Source: Nonomuraea soli
GTDB lineage: Bacteria > Actinomycetota > Actinomycetes > Streptosporangiales > Streptosporangiaceae
DNA length: 64,000 bases
Direction of reading: 5' to 3'
Assembly: GCF_013761175.1 (NCBI RefSeq)
Contig: NZ_JACDUR010000007.1
Span: forward strand, 186,001 to 250,000
Positions 16,354 through 24,901 of the stretch are shown here, in pieces (positions within the stretch are counted from its first letter, which is position 1; each line of letters begins with the position of its first letter). The notes under the pieces are model-generated. The model searched no databases, was not told where the DNA came from, and saw nothing but the letters and a program-made list of their open reading frames with translations. The position numbers were made by a program, and so were the translations under genes.

Positions 16354-16587
16354 ATGCCAACCGTCACGACGCTCGACTTCGATGTGCACGATCTTCCGAT
16401 GGACGTGTTCGACCTCACCGTCAGCGGGCTGGAGGTGCAGACGCTCACGCTGGGCCGCGGCCACGACATCGTGAACGGGCCGTTCACCAACTGCCACGGA
16501 GTCAGCGGCTGCGGATGCTGCTCGGGCTGCTCCAACAAGCCGCATTCCGAGCCCGACGACGACACCGACACCGACACCGAGGAGTAG
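16354..16587 (+). CDS. RiPP precursor peptide with thiopeptide-type leader and acidic tail
   Basis: This 77-aa peptide has GAGGGG upstream of its ATG. Residues 12-40 contain DLPMDVFDLTVSG, LEVQTLTLGRGHDIV, closely resembling thiomuracin/GE2270-type leaders (DLPMDVF...ADSG...ES LTAGHG). The likely core starts near F44 and runs through N41-S60 with five cysteines (47, 53, 55, 56, 59), serines 51, 57, 60 and Thr45, suitable for thiazoles and dehydroalanines. Unlike known thiopeptides it does not end after the Cys/Ser block. A tail with three Asp, three Thr-Asp/Glu pairs and Glu-Glu (residues 66-77) follows, probably removed or protective. The modification enzymes are encoded just downstream. Confidence 0.88.
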   Translation: MPTVTTLDFDVHDLPMDVFDLTVSGLEVQTLTLGRGHDIVNGPFTNCHGVSGCGCCSGCSNKPHSEPDDDTDTDTEE

Positions 16588-16596
16588 CTGACGTCG

Positions 16597-16631
16597 CCGC
16601 GGGCCGCCCTTCGAGCGGGGGCGGCCCGCGG
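16597..16631 (+). terminator. 13-bp-stem hairpin between precursor and modification genes
   Basis: CCGCGGGCCGCCC (16597-16609) pairs perfectly with GGGCGGCCCGCGG (16619-16631) around a nine-base loop. It sits 10 bases after the precursor stop and 20 bases before the dehydratase start, without a U-tract. It probably acts as a partial terminator or 3' stabiliser that makes precursor mRNA more abundant than enzyme mRNA, as is common in RiPP operons. Confidence 0.7.
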
Positions 16632-16651
16632 ACCATCGGGTGAGGTGAAGG

Positions 16652-19165
16652 ATGTTCGCTGCTCCGTTGATCAGGCTGGCTGGGCTGCCCGCCGGGGTCC
16701 TGCACGAGCTGCGTCTCCGCGAAGCGGGCCAGGCCGTGCGGGAGCGGCTCTCGCTTCGGAGCTGGACGCGGGCCGAGGGCGCGGCGCTCAGCGACGAGCT
16801 CTACGCGGTGATCGCGCGCGTGGCTGCGGATCCCGCCCGCCCGGCGCTGATCGGCCTGCGGCGGGCGGTCTACCAGGGGCGCAGGCCCACGGCGCGCGAG
16901 TGGAGCGCCTCGACGCGCGAGCTGCTCGGCGACGAGCTGGCCGGACGGGTGGCCCGCTGGCTGGCCGCCTGCGAGGAGTGGCGTGGCGGCGGGCCCGCCC
17001 TGGATCGGCTGATCAGGGCGGAGACGGCAACCTTGGAGAGCAGGCTGCGAGACCTGGCGGCCGCCCCGGCCTTTCGCCGGGCGCTCCTCCAGGCGAGTCC
17101 CGATCTCTCGGCCGACCTCGACAGGTGGCTGGCCGATCCGGGACGCGACACCCGGCGGCTGGCTCCCGCCCTGGCCAAGTACCTGGTACGGGCGACGGCG
17201 AAGACCAGCCCTTTCAGCACGTTCATGGTCACGGGACGCGGATCGTGGACCGATGACGACACCCCTGTCCGCCAGCTCCCCGGGAGCCCGGACAGTGTCA
17301 CGGGCGTGCTCGACCTCGGCCATCGTGCCCGCTCCGAGCTGCACGCGGCACTGGTGGGGGGCGAGATGCGGCTCGGCATGGTCACCCGCGTCAATCCCAG
17401 TACGGCGGCCGCCGGTGACAGGCTGCGTTTCCTGGGCCCTCCTCCGGCCGAGGCGATGCTCACGATCGACGGCACCCCGGCCATCCGCGCCTGCCTGGAG
17501 CTGATCCCCGATGATGGCGCGATCACCTTCGGCGAGCTCGCGGACAAGCTGGCGGCGGCGGGCAACGCCCGGCCCGCGAGGGCCGAGGCCTTCGTCGGCC
17601 ACCTCGTCGAGATCGGCCTGCTGCAGCTCATGCCGCAGCCGGGCGGGCAGATCACCACGCCGCGCGAGGCCGGTCACTGGCTGCGGTCGCTCGGCCCGCC
17701 GTTCACGCGGGAAGGCTCGTTGCTCCTGGTCGTCGACGAGGCCGTGCGCGAGGACATCCCCGTCGAGGACGTCGAACGGCATCGGCGGCGGCTGGACGCG
17801 GTGCGCCAGGCGATGGCGGACCTCTCAGGCCGTCTGGGGCAGCCGATCGCCGGCGAGACCTTCGACACGGCTGTGACCAGGGAGCCCCTGGCCGAATGCG
17901 GCCGTCTCGCCTGGCAGCCGGTCCTGGACGACCTGCAGGCCATCCGCCGATGGCTGGCGTTGTTCAGCCACGGACAGGAGTTGAAGCTCGCCCTGCACTC
18001 CTGGTGGGGGCGGCGGCCACCGGCCCCCTTCCCGGACTTCTACCACGAGCTCGTGCAGGAGGTCGCCGCCGCTTCCCCGGAGGGCACGGAGATCGGCCGG
18101 CTGTGGCACACGTCGGGAACCGGGCGAAGCAGCCTGTTCGACCGTGTCCACGAGCTGCACGCCCTGCGCGACACGGCCGCCGGCCTGCTGTGGCGGCCGG
18201 CCGGACCCGACGGGGTCGTCGTCATCGAGCCCGGCGAGCTGGCCGAGGCGGTGACCGGATTCCCCCGCTGGCTCGACGACCTCCATGCGGTGGGCGTGTA
18301 CGGCCAGCCCTTCGCGGACGGGTCGGGCCACGCGTTCGTGATCAACAACGTCTTCACCGGCTACGGCAGGGGCCACAGCCGCCTGGACCACCTGACCGGC
18401 GCCGGCGCCACGGCGTGGGCGCAGCCGCCCGGCGATCGGCCGGTGTTCGCCGCGCTCGGCGGCTCGCTGGGGACCTCGCTGAACGTCAGGGAGCCCTGCG
18501 CGCCGTACGAGATCACCTATCCGTGGCACGGTGACGCCAGGCCGGGGACCGGCCGGCTCGACCTGCAGGACCTGTGGGTGGAACGCGACGACACGCGCGA
18601 TCTGCTGCGGCTGCGGTCGGCACGGCTCGGCCGTCAGGTCCGGCCGCTGCATCTCGGCAACAGCGCCCCGTGGACCCTGCCGCGTGCCGCGCACCTGCTC
18701 GTCAGGGCGTTCGGCGAGGAACCGCCCGAGCCGATCGCGAGCATCGCGCCGCCCGGTCACTGGAAGGCCGCGCCCGAGGTGACGCTGACCCCGCGAGCGC
18801 GGGTGGGGCGCGTCGTGGTGCGCCGCGAGAGCCGCCACCTGACCCCGGCGGCCGTCCCCGCGCGGCGCGCGGGCGAGTCGCCCGGCGCCTACCTCGTACG
18901 GCTGGCCGAATGGCGGCAGGAGACCGGCATCCCTGAGACCTGCTTCGTCAAGGGCCTGGCAAGACGGCGCTTCCACGAGAACAAGCCGCTCTACCTGGAC
19001 TTCGCCAACCCGTTCCTCCTGCAGGCCTTCGGCGAACTGCTGCGGCGGCCGAACGACGCGGTCGTCTTCGAGGAGGCACTGCCCGATCCGATGTCGGCCC
19101 GCGAGCACCACGGCGGAGAGCACGTCATGGAGATGGTGATCGATGTCGCGTCCTGGAGCGATTGA
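16652..19165 (+). CDS. Lantibiotic dehydratase N-terminal protein (Ser/Thr glutamylation, TbtB/GodF-like)
   Basis: This 837-aa protein matches the LanB glutamylation domain without the elimination domain. Its opening segment is FAAPLIRLAGLPAGVLHELR, the middle has LAKYLVRATAKTSPFSTFM, and the end has ETCFVKGLARRRFHENKPLY and LYLDFANPFLLQAF. Such split LanB proteins transfer glutamate from glutamyl-tRNA to Ser/Thr of the core; the neighbour at 19143 would remove it to give Dha/Dhb. ATG 16652 is preceded by GAGGTG. The gene overlaps the next by 23 bases. The residues expected for tRNA contact were not individually verified. Confidence 0.9.
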   Translation: MFAAPLIRLAGLPAGVLHELRLREAGQAVRERLSLRSWTRAEGAALSDELYAVIARVAADPARPALIGLRRAVYQGRRPTAREWSASTRELLGDELAGRVARWLAACEEWRGGGPALDRLIRAETATLESRLRDLAAAPAFRRALLQASPDLSADLDRWLADPGRDTRRLAPALAKYLVRATAKTSPFSTFMVTGRGSWTDDDTPVRQLPGSPDSVTGVLDLGHRARSELHAALVGGEMRLGMVTRVNPSTAAAGDRLRFLGPPPAEAMLTIDGTPAIRACLELIPDDGAITFGELADKLAAAGNARPARAEAFVGHLVEIGLLQLMPQPGGQITTPREAGHWLRSLGPPFTREGSLLLVVDEAVREDIPVEDVERHRRRLDAVRQAMADLSGRLGQPIAGETFDTAVTREPLAECGRLAWQPVLDDLQAIRRWLALFSHGQELKLALHSWWGRRPPAPFPDFYHELVQEVAAASPEGTEIGRLWHTSGTGRSSLFDRVHELHALRDTAAGLLWRPAGPDGVVVIEPGELAEAVTGFPRWLDDLHAVGVYGQPFADGSGHAFVINNVFTGYGRGHSRLDHLTGAGATAWAQPPGDRPVFAALGGSLGTSLNVREPCAPYEITYPWHGDARPGTGRLDLQDLWVERDDTRDLLRLRSARLGRQVRPLHLGNSAPWTLPRAAHLLVRAFGEEPPEPIASIAPPGHWKAAPEVTLTPRARVGRVVVRRESRHLTPAAVPARRAGESPGAYLVRLAEWRQETGIPETCFVKGLARRRFHENKPLYLDFANPFLLQAFGELLRRPNDAVVFEEALPDPMSAREHHGGEHVMEMVIDVASWSD

Positions 19166-20021
19166 CGTGGGCCACGACGAGTGGGTGAGCGCGCACCTGT
19201 TCTACCAGGGCGACCAGGACGCCGTGATCGTCGACCTGATCCCCTCGATCATGGAGGAGCTGGCCGGCGGGGGTGAGCGCCCCGACTTCTTCTTCCTCCG
19301 CTACTGGGACGCCGGACCCCACGTGCGTCTGCGGGTGAGAGCGGAGCCCGCGGACCACGATCGGGTCCGGCGGGTCGTCGAGGCCGGGTGCCTGGCGTTC
19401 TTCCGCGCCCGGCCCTCCGCCGACACCGTGCGCCAGGAGGAGTACGAGAAGACGGCCGCCGGCCTGGCCGGCGCGGAGGGCCTGCCGGGCTTCACCCGGG
19501 AACTGGCGCCGAACAACTCCGTGGCGTTCATCCCCTACCGCAGGGAGACCCGGCGCTACGGGCGGGCCGCGATGCCGGCGGTGGAGAGGCACTTCGTGGA
19601 TTCCAGCAGGATCGCCCTGTCCACGCTCTCGGCAGGGGTCACCCCCGCGCAGCGGATCACCGCCGTCGTGGCCATGTACCTCATCGTTTGGCTCCGGCTC
19701 GGGCGAAGCACGCCGGAGACCGGAGATCACGACGATCACTTCGCGAGGCAGCGCGACATCCTGCTGCCTCTGGGCCGGCGCATGCGGGCGCTGGTCGAGC
19801 TGACCGGCGCCATGCCACCGGGCGACGGCCTGGCGGGCTGGGCGCAGGCCGTGGCGAGGCTGCAGAAGGAGCTGGACCCACGGTCGCGGCCGGCGGTGAT
19901 GACGGCATGCGCCCACCTGGCCGCCAACCGGCTGGGGGTCGACCCGCTCTCCGAGAGGTACGCCTGCGACCTGGCCACACGGACCTTCCTGGAGATGGGC
20001 GAGGAGGAACGCACGGCATGA
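19143..20021 (+). CDS. SpaB_C-type elimination protein (TbtC/GodG-like)
   Basis: This 292-aa protein is a thiopeptide-type bacteriocin biosynthesis (SpaB_C) domain. It has WVSAHLFYQGDQDAVIVDLI, FFFLRYWDAGPHVRLRVR and a C-terminal AHLAANRLGVDPLSE. The Arg of PHVRLRV and His of AHLAANRL correspond to residues needed for glutamate elimination in the NisB family, so I assign elimination and not the [4+2] cyclase role. It is the only SpaB_C protein in the cluster. ATG 19143 lies within the dehydratase gene and its stop overlaps the dehydrogenase start, so the operon is tightly coupled. Confidence 0.82.
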   Translation: MSRPGAIDVGHDEWVSAHLFYQGDQDAVIVDLIPSIMEELAGGGERPDFFFLRYWDAGPHVRLRVRAEPADHDRVRRVVEAGCLAFFRARPSADTVRQEEYEKTAAGLAGAEGLPGFTRELAPNNSVAFIPYRRETRRYGRAAMPAVERHFVDSSRIALSTLSAGVTPAQRITAVVAMYLIVWLRLGRSTPETGDHDDHFARQRDILLPLGRRMRALVELTGAMPPGDGLAGWAQAVARLQKELDPRSRPAVMTACAHLAANRLGVDPLSERYACDLATRTFLEMGEEERTA

Positions 20022-21334
20022 CATCGCCGATCGAGGAGAGGGTCAGGATCCGCCCGGGTGTCTCGGGCGGTGTCACTCCGGACAGCTCCTACCATCTGCT
20101 CAGCTGGCCGTACAGCATGGCGCTCGGCCGCCTGAACCCGGTGCAACGGGCCCTGCTGCACCGGCTGGGACGGGAACCGGTCCCGATCGAGGAGCTGGTG
20201 GAGCAGGACCTGAGCCTGCTGCGGAACGAGGGGTGGCTGGACGCCACCGTGACCTGGTCGGGAAGCGACCTCTACACCGTCGAGCCGGAGCGCCCGCAGG
20301 AGCCGCCGCAGGGGGAGATGCCCGCGCGGCTGGCGCTGTCGCGGTTCGCGATCATGCGCAGGGACCGGAACGAGATGGTCCTGGAGTCCCCGCGCTCGTG
20401 GTGCCGCGTGCGGCTGCACGACTCCCGTGCCCTGGCCTGGCTCGGGCCCGCGCGGCTGGCCGACGACGACATCCCGGTCGTGCACCGGCTGCGCCGTGAC
20501 CTGTGGGCCGCCGGCCTGGCGGTCGCCTTGCCCGACGATCAGGACGACGGGTCGCCGTCATGGCAGCCGCACGAGTTGTGGTTCCATCACCGCAGCCGCA
20601 CGCAGCTGACCGGCGTGCCGTACGGCAAGGGCGAATGGGCGGGCGGCGGGCCGGCCCTTCGCGAGCCGTTCGCGGGCGAAACCGTCGAGCTCGCCCGCCC
20701 CGATCCTGTTCGTGTGCGCGTCGGCGACCCCGCGCTGACCACCGTGATGGAACGTCGCCGCTCCGTGCGGCGCCACGACGAGGCGCGCCCGCTGACCGCG
20801 ACGCAGCTCGGGGAGTTCCTCCACCGCTGCTCGCGTAACCGCGCGGTCTACCAGGTCGACGGCGCCGACTACGTGAGCCGCCCCTATCCCAGCGGCGGGG
20901 CCCTGCACGAACTGGAGATCTACCCGGTGATCCGGCGGGTCTCGGGGCTGGAGCAGGGGTTGTACCGCTACGACCCGCAGCACCACCGGCTCGAACGTGT
21001 CGGGGGCGCCACCCCGGAGGTGCGGTTGCTGCTGCGCACCGCCGCCGCGTCGGCGACCGCGAGCGAGGAGCCGCAGGTCCTGCTGGTGATCGCGGCGCGG
21101 TTCGGGCGCGTCATGGGGAGCTACCAGTCGATGGCGTACTCACTGATCATGAAGAACGTCGGCGTCCTCTTCCAGACGATGTACCTCGTGGCCACGGCGA
21201 TGGAGCTGGCGCCCTGCGCGCTCGGCGGCGGGAACCCGGCCGCGTTCGCGGCGGCGACCGGCCTGGACCCGGCGGAGGAAGGCTCGGTCGGCGAGTTCGC
21301 CCTCGGCTCCGTGCTCCAGGGAGCGGAGCGATGA
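20018..21334 (+). CDS. SagB-type FMN-dependent azoline dehydrogenase
   Basis: This 438-aa protein starts at ATG 20018, overlapping the previous stop. The N-terminal third (1-220) is a TOMM-specific extension with SSYHLLSWPYSMALGRLNPVQ. The C-terminal nitroreductase fold has VMERRRSVRRHDEARPLTA, VSRPYPSGGALHELEIYPVI and MKNVGVLFQTMYLVATAMEL. It should oxidise thiazolines (from Cys) to thiazoles in the precursor core, as TbtE/SagB does. Its stop overlaps the next gene by four bases. Confidence 0.9.
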   Translation: MTSPIEERVRIRPGVSGGVTPDSSYHLLSWPYSMALGRLNPVQRALLHRLGREPVPIEELVEQDLSLLRNEGWLDATVTWSGSDLYTVEPERPQEPPQGEMPARLALSRFAIMRRDRNEMVLESPRSWCRVRLHDSRALAWLGPARLADDDIPVVHRLRRDLWAAGLAVALPDDQDDGSPSWQPHELWFHHRSRTQLTGVPYGKGEWAGGGPALREPFAGETVELARPDPVRVRVGDPALTTVMERRRSVRRHDEARPLTATQLGEFLHRCSRNRAVYQVDGADYVSRPYPSGGALHELEIYPVIRRVSGLEQGLYRYDPQHHRLERVGGATPEVRLLLRTAAASATASEEPQVLLVIAARFGRVMGSYQSMAYSLIMKNVGVLFQTMYLVATAMELAPCALGGGNPAAFAAATGLDPAEEGSVGEFALGSVLQGAER

Positions 21335-22986
21335 GGCTGCGCCTGCGCGATGACGTCTACCTGGCGCCGAGCGCCGACGGCCTGCGCGTTCTCACGCATC
21401 GCGGGCTGGCACGGATCGACGGGACGTCCATCGCGAGATGGGTCGATCGGCTCGTACCGTATCTCGACGGCAGGTACACGATCGAGCAACTGACCGCAGG
21501 GCTGCCGCCCGACCGTGAGCAGGCGGTGAAGCGGGTCGTCGAGATCCTGCGGACCTGCGACGCCCTCGAAGGGGAGCCCGATGCCGGCTTCGCGGCACGC
21601 GCCGTGGTGGTGGCGGGGGCCGAGCCCGCGCTGGGGCACCTGGTCCGGGCGGTGTCGGCATCCGGCCTGCGGGACATCACCGTGGTGGACCTCTCCTCCG
21701 CCGCGGTGATCGATCTGCCCGCGGCCGACCTGGTCTTCTACGCGGGCGACGGGCAGGGCGCCCTCCGGCTCCAGCGTGTGTGCGAGGAGCGGGCGATTCC
21801 CCTCGCCCTGCTGGTCGCCACGAGCGAGGCCACCTGGCTCCTGCCGCCGGGGGCGCCGGGCTGGGACGACGTGGCATACCGGATGGGTGACGGCGCGGAG
21901 CAGGGCGGAATCGTGCCGCCGGGAGCGGCCGCGACCCTGGTCCAGGCCGCCCGCCGCGAGCTGACGGGCGCCATGCCGCCGGGCGAACGCGGTCGCGTGG
22001 TCAGGATCGCGCTGGACACGTGGCGCCACACGCGGCACTCGTGCCTGCCCCGCCCCCGCCCGGGCTCGGCGCGTTCCCGTGAGATGTTCCTCCAGCGGGT
22101 GCGCACGCTCCTGGCGGGTGAGCCTCTCGACCACGGCTCGTTCCTGCGCCGCGTCGCCCCGTGCGTCAACGGGCACCTGGGGGTCGTGCGGCTCGTGGAC
22201 GCCGACGAGCCGCAGGTGGTGGTGAACACGTGCCGGGCCGTACTGCCGGACGGGGAGGCCGAGGTCGGCTCCGGGTTCGGCCACGAGGCCGCGCGCCGTG
22301 ACGCCGTGCGCCGGGCTCTGGCCGCCTACGCGGCGCGCACCGTGGATCCCGGGAGGCTGACCGGATCCGGCGTCTGGGCGCACGAGATCGACCGCCCTGA
22401 CCGAGCCCGCCTGATCCCGGCCGACGCCGTGTTCGACGGCGAACGCGCCGGGCTGGCCGCCGGGGACAGCTGGGAGCACGCCCTCGGCGAGGGGCTGGCC
22501 GGCCGGTGCCTGCAGCTCATCACGGCCGGATTCGGCTCGCGCACCGAGCCCTTCCCCAGGATCGACGTCACCGCCGTCGACCTGCACGAGGAGGGGCACA
22601 GATGCCGCGACGTGCTCATCCGGTCCGGCGAGCTGCCCGAGGTCTACGACCTCACCGGCTCGCTGGAGGTCCCGGCCTTCGCCTTCTGCGCGGGCGAGGT
22701 CACGATCGGCCACTTCGCTGGCCTGGACCCGGCCGAGGCGCTGGGCGAGGGCCTGAGGTCGGCGCTCGTTCGCCTGCAATCGCCGCAGGACGGCCACGCG
22801 GAACCGTTGCCCGCCCGGCTGCGCGGACCATCGCGGCGGGCCTCGCCCAGGCCGGCGGACCTGGAACAGGTGGCGTCGCGGCTGCGCGCCCGTGGGCGGG
22901 TGGCGCTGGCCGTCCCTCTTGACCATGACGAAGCGGTGTCCTCGATCATGCCCTATCTGACTCGGGTGGTGGTGACCGATGCGTGA
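21331..22986 (+). CDS. Leader-binding cyclodehydratase partner (RRE / ocin-ThiF-like, TbtF-like)
   Basis: This 551-aa protein begins with an RRE-like winged-helix (residues 1-80, with RIDGTSIARWVDRLVPYLDG) that should bind the precursor leader. An E1-like nucleotide-fold remnant follows (90-200, AVVVAGAEPALGHLVRAV). The C-terminal half contains a YcaO-like segment (GSGFGHEAARRDAVRRALAA) that looks degenerate. Together with the YcaO protein downstream it would form the azoline-forming cyclodehydratase. It overlaps both neighbours (21331/21334 and 22979/22986). The exact family name is less certain than the role. Confidence 0.78.
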   Translation: MRLRLRDDVYLAPSADGLRVLTHRGLARIDGTSIARWVDRLVPYLDGRYTIEQLTAGLPPDREQAVKRVVEILRTCDALEGEPDAGFAARAVVVAGAEPALGHLVRAVSASGLRDITVVDLSSAAVIDLPAADLVFYAGDGQGALRLQRVCEERAIPLALLVATSEATWLLPPGAPGWDDVAYRMGDGAEQGGIVPPGAAATLVQAARRELTGAMPPGERGRVVRIALDTWRHTRHSCLPRPRPGSARSREMFLQRVRTLLAGEPLDHGSFLRRVAPCVNGHLGVVRLVDADEPQVVVNTCRAVLPDGEAEVGSGFGHEAARRDAVRRALAAYAARTVDPGRLTGSGVWAHEIDRPDRARLIPADAVFDGERAGLAAGDSWEHALGEGLAGRCLQLITAGFGSRTEPFPRIDVTAVDLHEEGHRCRDVLIRSGELPEVYDLTGSLEVPAFAFCAGEVTIGHFAGLDPAEALGEGLRSALVRLQSPQDGHAEPLPARLRGPSRRASPRPADLEQVASRLRARGRVALAVPLDHDEAVSSIMPYLTRVVVTDA

Positions 22987-24901
22987 GGTGGCTCTGGTCG
23001 GACACGGGCTGATGTACGACGCGATCGCCGCTCACCTGGCGACGGGCCGGAAGGTCGCCTGCCACGGCACGGCGGCGCACGTCGGAGGCGCGCCTGATCT
23101 GCTGATCGCGGCCGACGACAGCTGGAACACCGCCCGCACCGCGCAGACACGGGCGGCCGCGACGGCGCTCGCGGTGCCCTGGTTACGCGTGCGCGCCGAG
23201 CTCGGCCAGGTGGTCATCGGCCCCATGGAGACCCCGGGCGTCCCGGGGTGCGTGTCATGCGCCGAGCGGCGGCGACGCCGCGTGCGCGCCGATCAGGCGG
23301 GCCACCGGGCCATCTGGCGAAGGCACGGCGAGGTCCTGCGCGAACGCCCGTCTTCCTGGGTCACCCCGCTCGCGGCCACGCAGGTGGCCGAACTCGTCGC
23401 GGCCGAGGTCGCGTCCCTGTCGGGAGGCGCCACCCCCCGCACGAGCCTGGCCCTGCTGATGGTGGATCTGGAACGCCTGGACGTCGGCGTGCACCCGTTC
23501 CTGCCGGACGCCTTCTGCGGCACCTGCGGTGACGCGCCGGACGACACCGCCGAGCTGGCCGATCTCGTCCTGGAGCCACGGCGGATGCACCGCGAGCGGA
23601 GCTTCCGCACCCGCGACGTCACGCAGGACCTGGAGGAGCTGTACGTCGACAAGGTGTGCGGGCTGGTCGGCTCGATCTCGGAATGGACGGCGGGTGTCAT
23701 GGCGGTCGCGTCGGCCGGCGTGGGCGGGCGCGATGGCGAGGTGACGGGATACGGGCGCGCCGAGACGCGCGCCGCCGCCAGGCGCACGGCCGTGCTGGAA
23801 GGGCTCGAAAGGTACGGCGGGGCTCCCGGCGCGCGACGGCCGAGCGTGCGCGCGAGTTTCGCCGAGGTCGCCGGGCACGCGCTCGATCCCCGGACCCTGG
23901 GCCTCTACCCGCCGGAGCGGTACCGGCTGCCCGGCTTCCGCTACCGGCCCTTCGACGTGGACGAGACCTACACCTGGGTGTGGGGCTACTCCTTCGCCAG
24001 GAAGGAACCGATCCTGGTGCCGGAGTCGTGCGCCTACTACCAGAACGGGCACGAGCTGGTCTACGAGATCTCCAACGGGTGCGCGCTCGGCGGCTCGATC
24101 GAGGAGGCCGTCCTGCACGGCGTCCTGGAGGTCGCGGAGCGCGACGCCTTCCTGCTGACCTGGTACTGCCGCATGCCCGCGCCGCGCATCGACATCTCCG
24201 GGGTCGCCGACCGGCGGCTGAGGCTGCAACACGCGTGCGTGGAGGCGGAGACCGGCTACGACGTGTCGTTCCACGACATCAGCGTCGAGCAGCGCATCCC
24301 CTGCGTGTGGGCCGTCGCCGTGAACCCGCGCGACGACGGGCGGGCGGCGACGATCTCCGCGGCCGGCTCCAGCCCCGACCCGGAACGCGCCATCGCCAAC
24401 GCGCTCTCGGAGGTCGCGGCGAGCATCGCCCCGGCGGGCGAGAAGTACGACGAGCACGCCGAGCAGGCGCGGCGGATGGTCGACGAGCCCGCGCTCGTCA
24501 AGGAGATGGAGGATCACGCCCTGCTGTACGCGCATCCGGCCGCAGCACGCCGGCTCGACTTCCTGACACGGGCGCCCGGCCGCCGCAGGCCGGCCGACAT
24601 CGGAGACACCCGGGGCTTCTCCGGCACGGACCTGACGAGCGTGCTCAACGAGACGGTCGGCCGCTACCTGGAGACCGGGCTCGACGTGATCGTGATCGAC
24701 CAGACCGGGACCGAGCACCGGGCAGGCGGCCTCGCCTGCGTGAAGGTGCTGATCCCCGGCACCCTGTCGATGACCTTCGGGCACGACTACCGCAGGCTCC
24801 ACGACCTGCCGCGGCTGCTGACGGTGCCGCGATTGCTCGGCCACCGCGACCGGGACCTGGCGCCGGAAGAACTCGCCTCCGACCCCCACCCCTTCCCATG
24901 A
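22979..24901 (+). CDS. YcaO-domain cyclodehydratase (TOMM D protein, TbtG-like)
   Basis: This 640-aa protein has an N-terminal E1-like C-protein portion (1-200) with paired cysteines GCVSC and FCGTCG that probably bind zinc. The YcaO domain (about 210-640) has TGYGRAETRAAARRTAVLEG, ISNGCALGGSIEEAVLHGVL, EVAERDAFLLTWY and a C-terminus ending PHPFP, the proline-rich end required for azoline formation. It uses ATP to convert core Cys (perhaps Ser/Thr) to azolines. Its start overlaps the RRE protein gene by eight bases and its stop overlaps the ABC gene (ATGA). Confidence 0.92.
   Translation: MREVALVGHGLMYDAIAAHLATGRKVACHGTAAHVGGAPDLLIAADDSWNTARTAQTRAAATALAVPWLRVRAELGQVVIGPMETPGVPGCVSCAERRRRRVRADQAGHRAIWRRHGEVLRERPSSWVTPLAATQVAELVAAEVASLSGGATPRTSLALLMVDLERLDVGVHPFLPDAFCGTCGDAPDDTAELADLVLEPRRMHRERSFRTRDVTQDLEELYVDKVCGLVGSISEWTAGVMAVASAGVGGRDGEVTGYGRAETRAAARRTAVLEGLERYGGAPGARRPSVRASFAEVAGHALDPRTLGLYPPERYRLPGFRYRPFDVDETYTWVWGYSFARKEPILVPESCAYYQNGHELVYEISNGCALGGSIEEAVLHGVLEVAERDAFLLTWYCRMPAPRIDISGVADRRLRLQHACVEAETGYDVSFHDISVEQRIPCVWAVAVNPRDDGRAATISAAGSSPDPERAIANALSEVAASIAPAGEKYDEHAEQARRMVDEPALVKEMEDHALLYAHPAAARRLDFLTRAPGRRRPADIGDTRGFSGTDLTSVLNETVGRYLETGLDVIVIDQTGTEHRAGGLACVKVLIPGTLSMTFGHDYRRLHDLPRLLTVPRLLGHRDRDLAPEELASDPHPFP

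Noticed and set aside
16354..21334. Class I lanthipeptide cluster
   Set aside because: A LanB-type dehydratase is present but no LanC cyclase. YcaO, SagB-type dehydrogenase and a thiopeptide-type leader point to azole/dehydroamino-acid chemistry instead.
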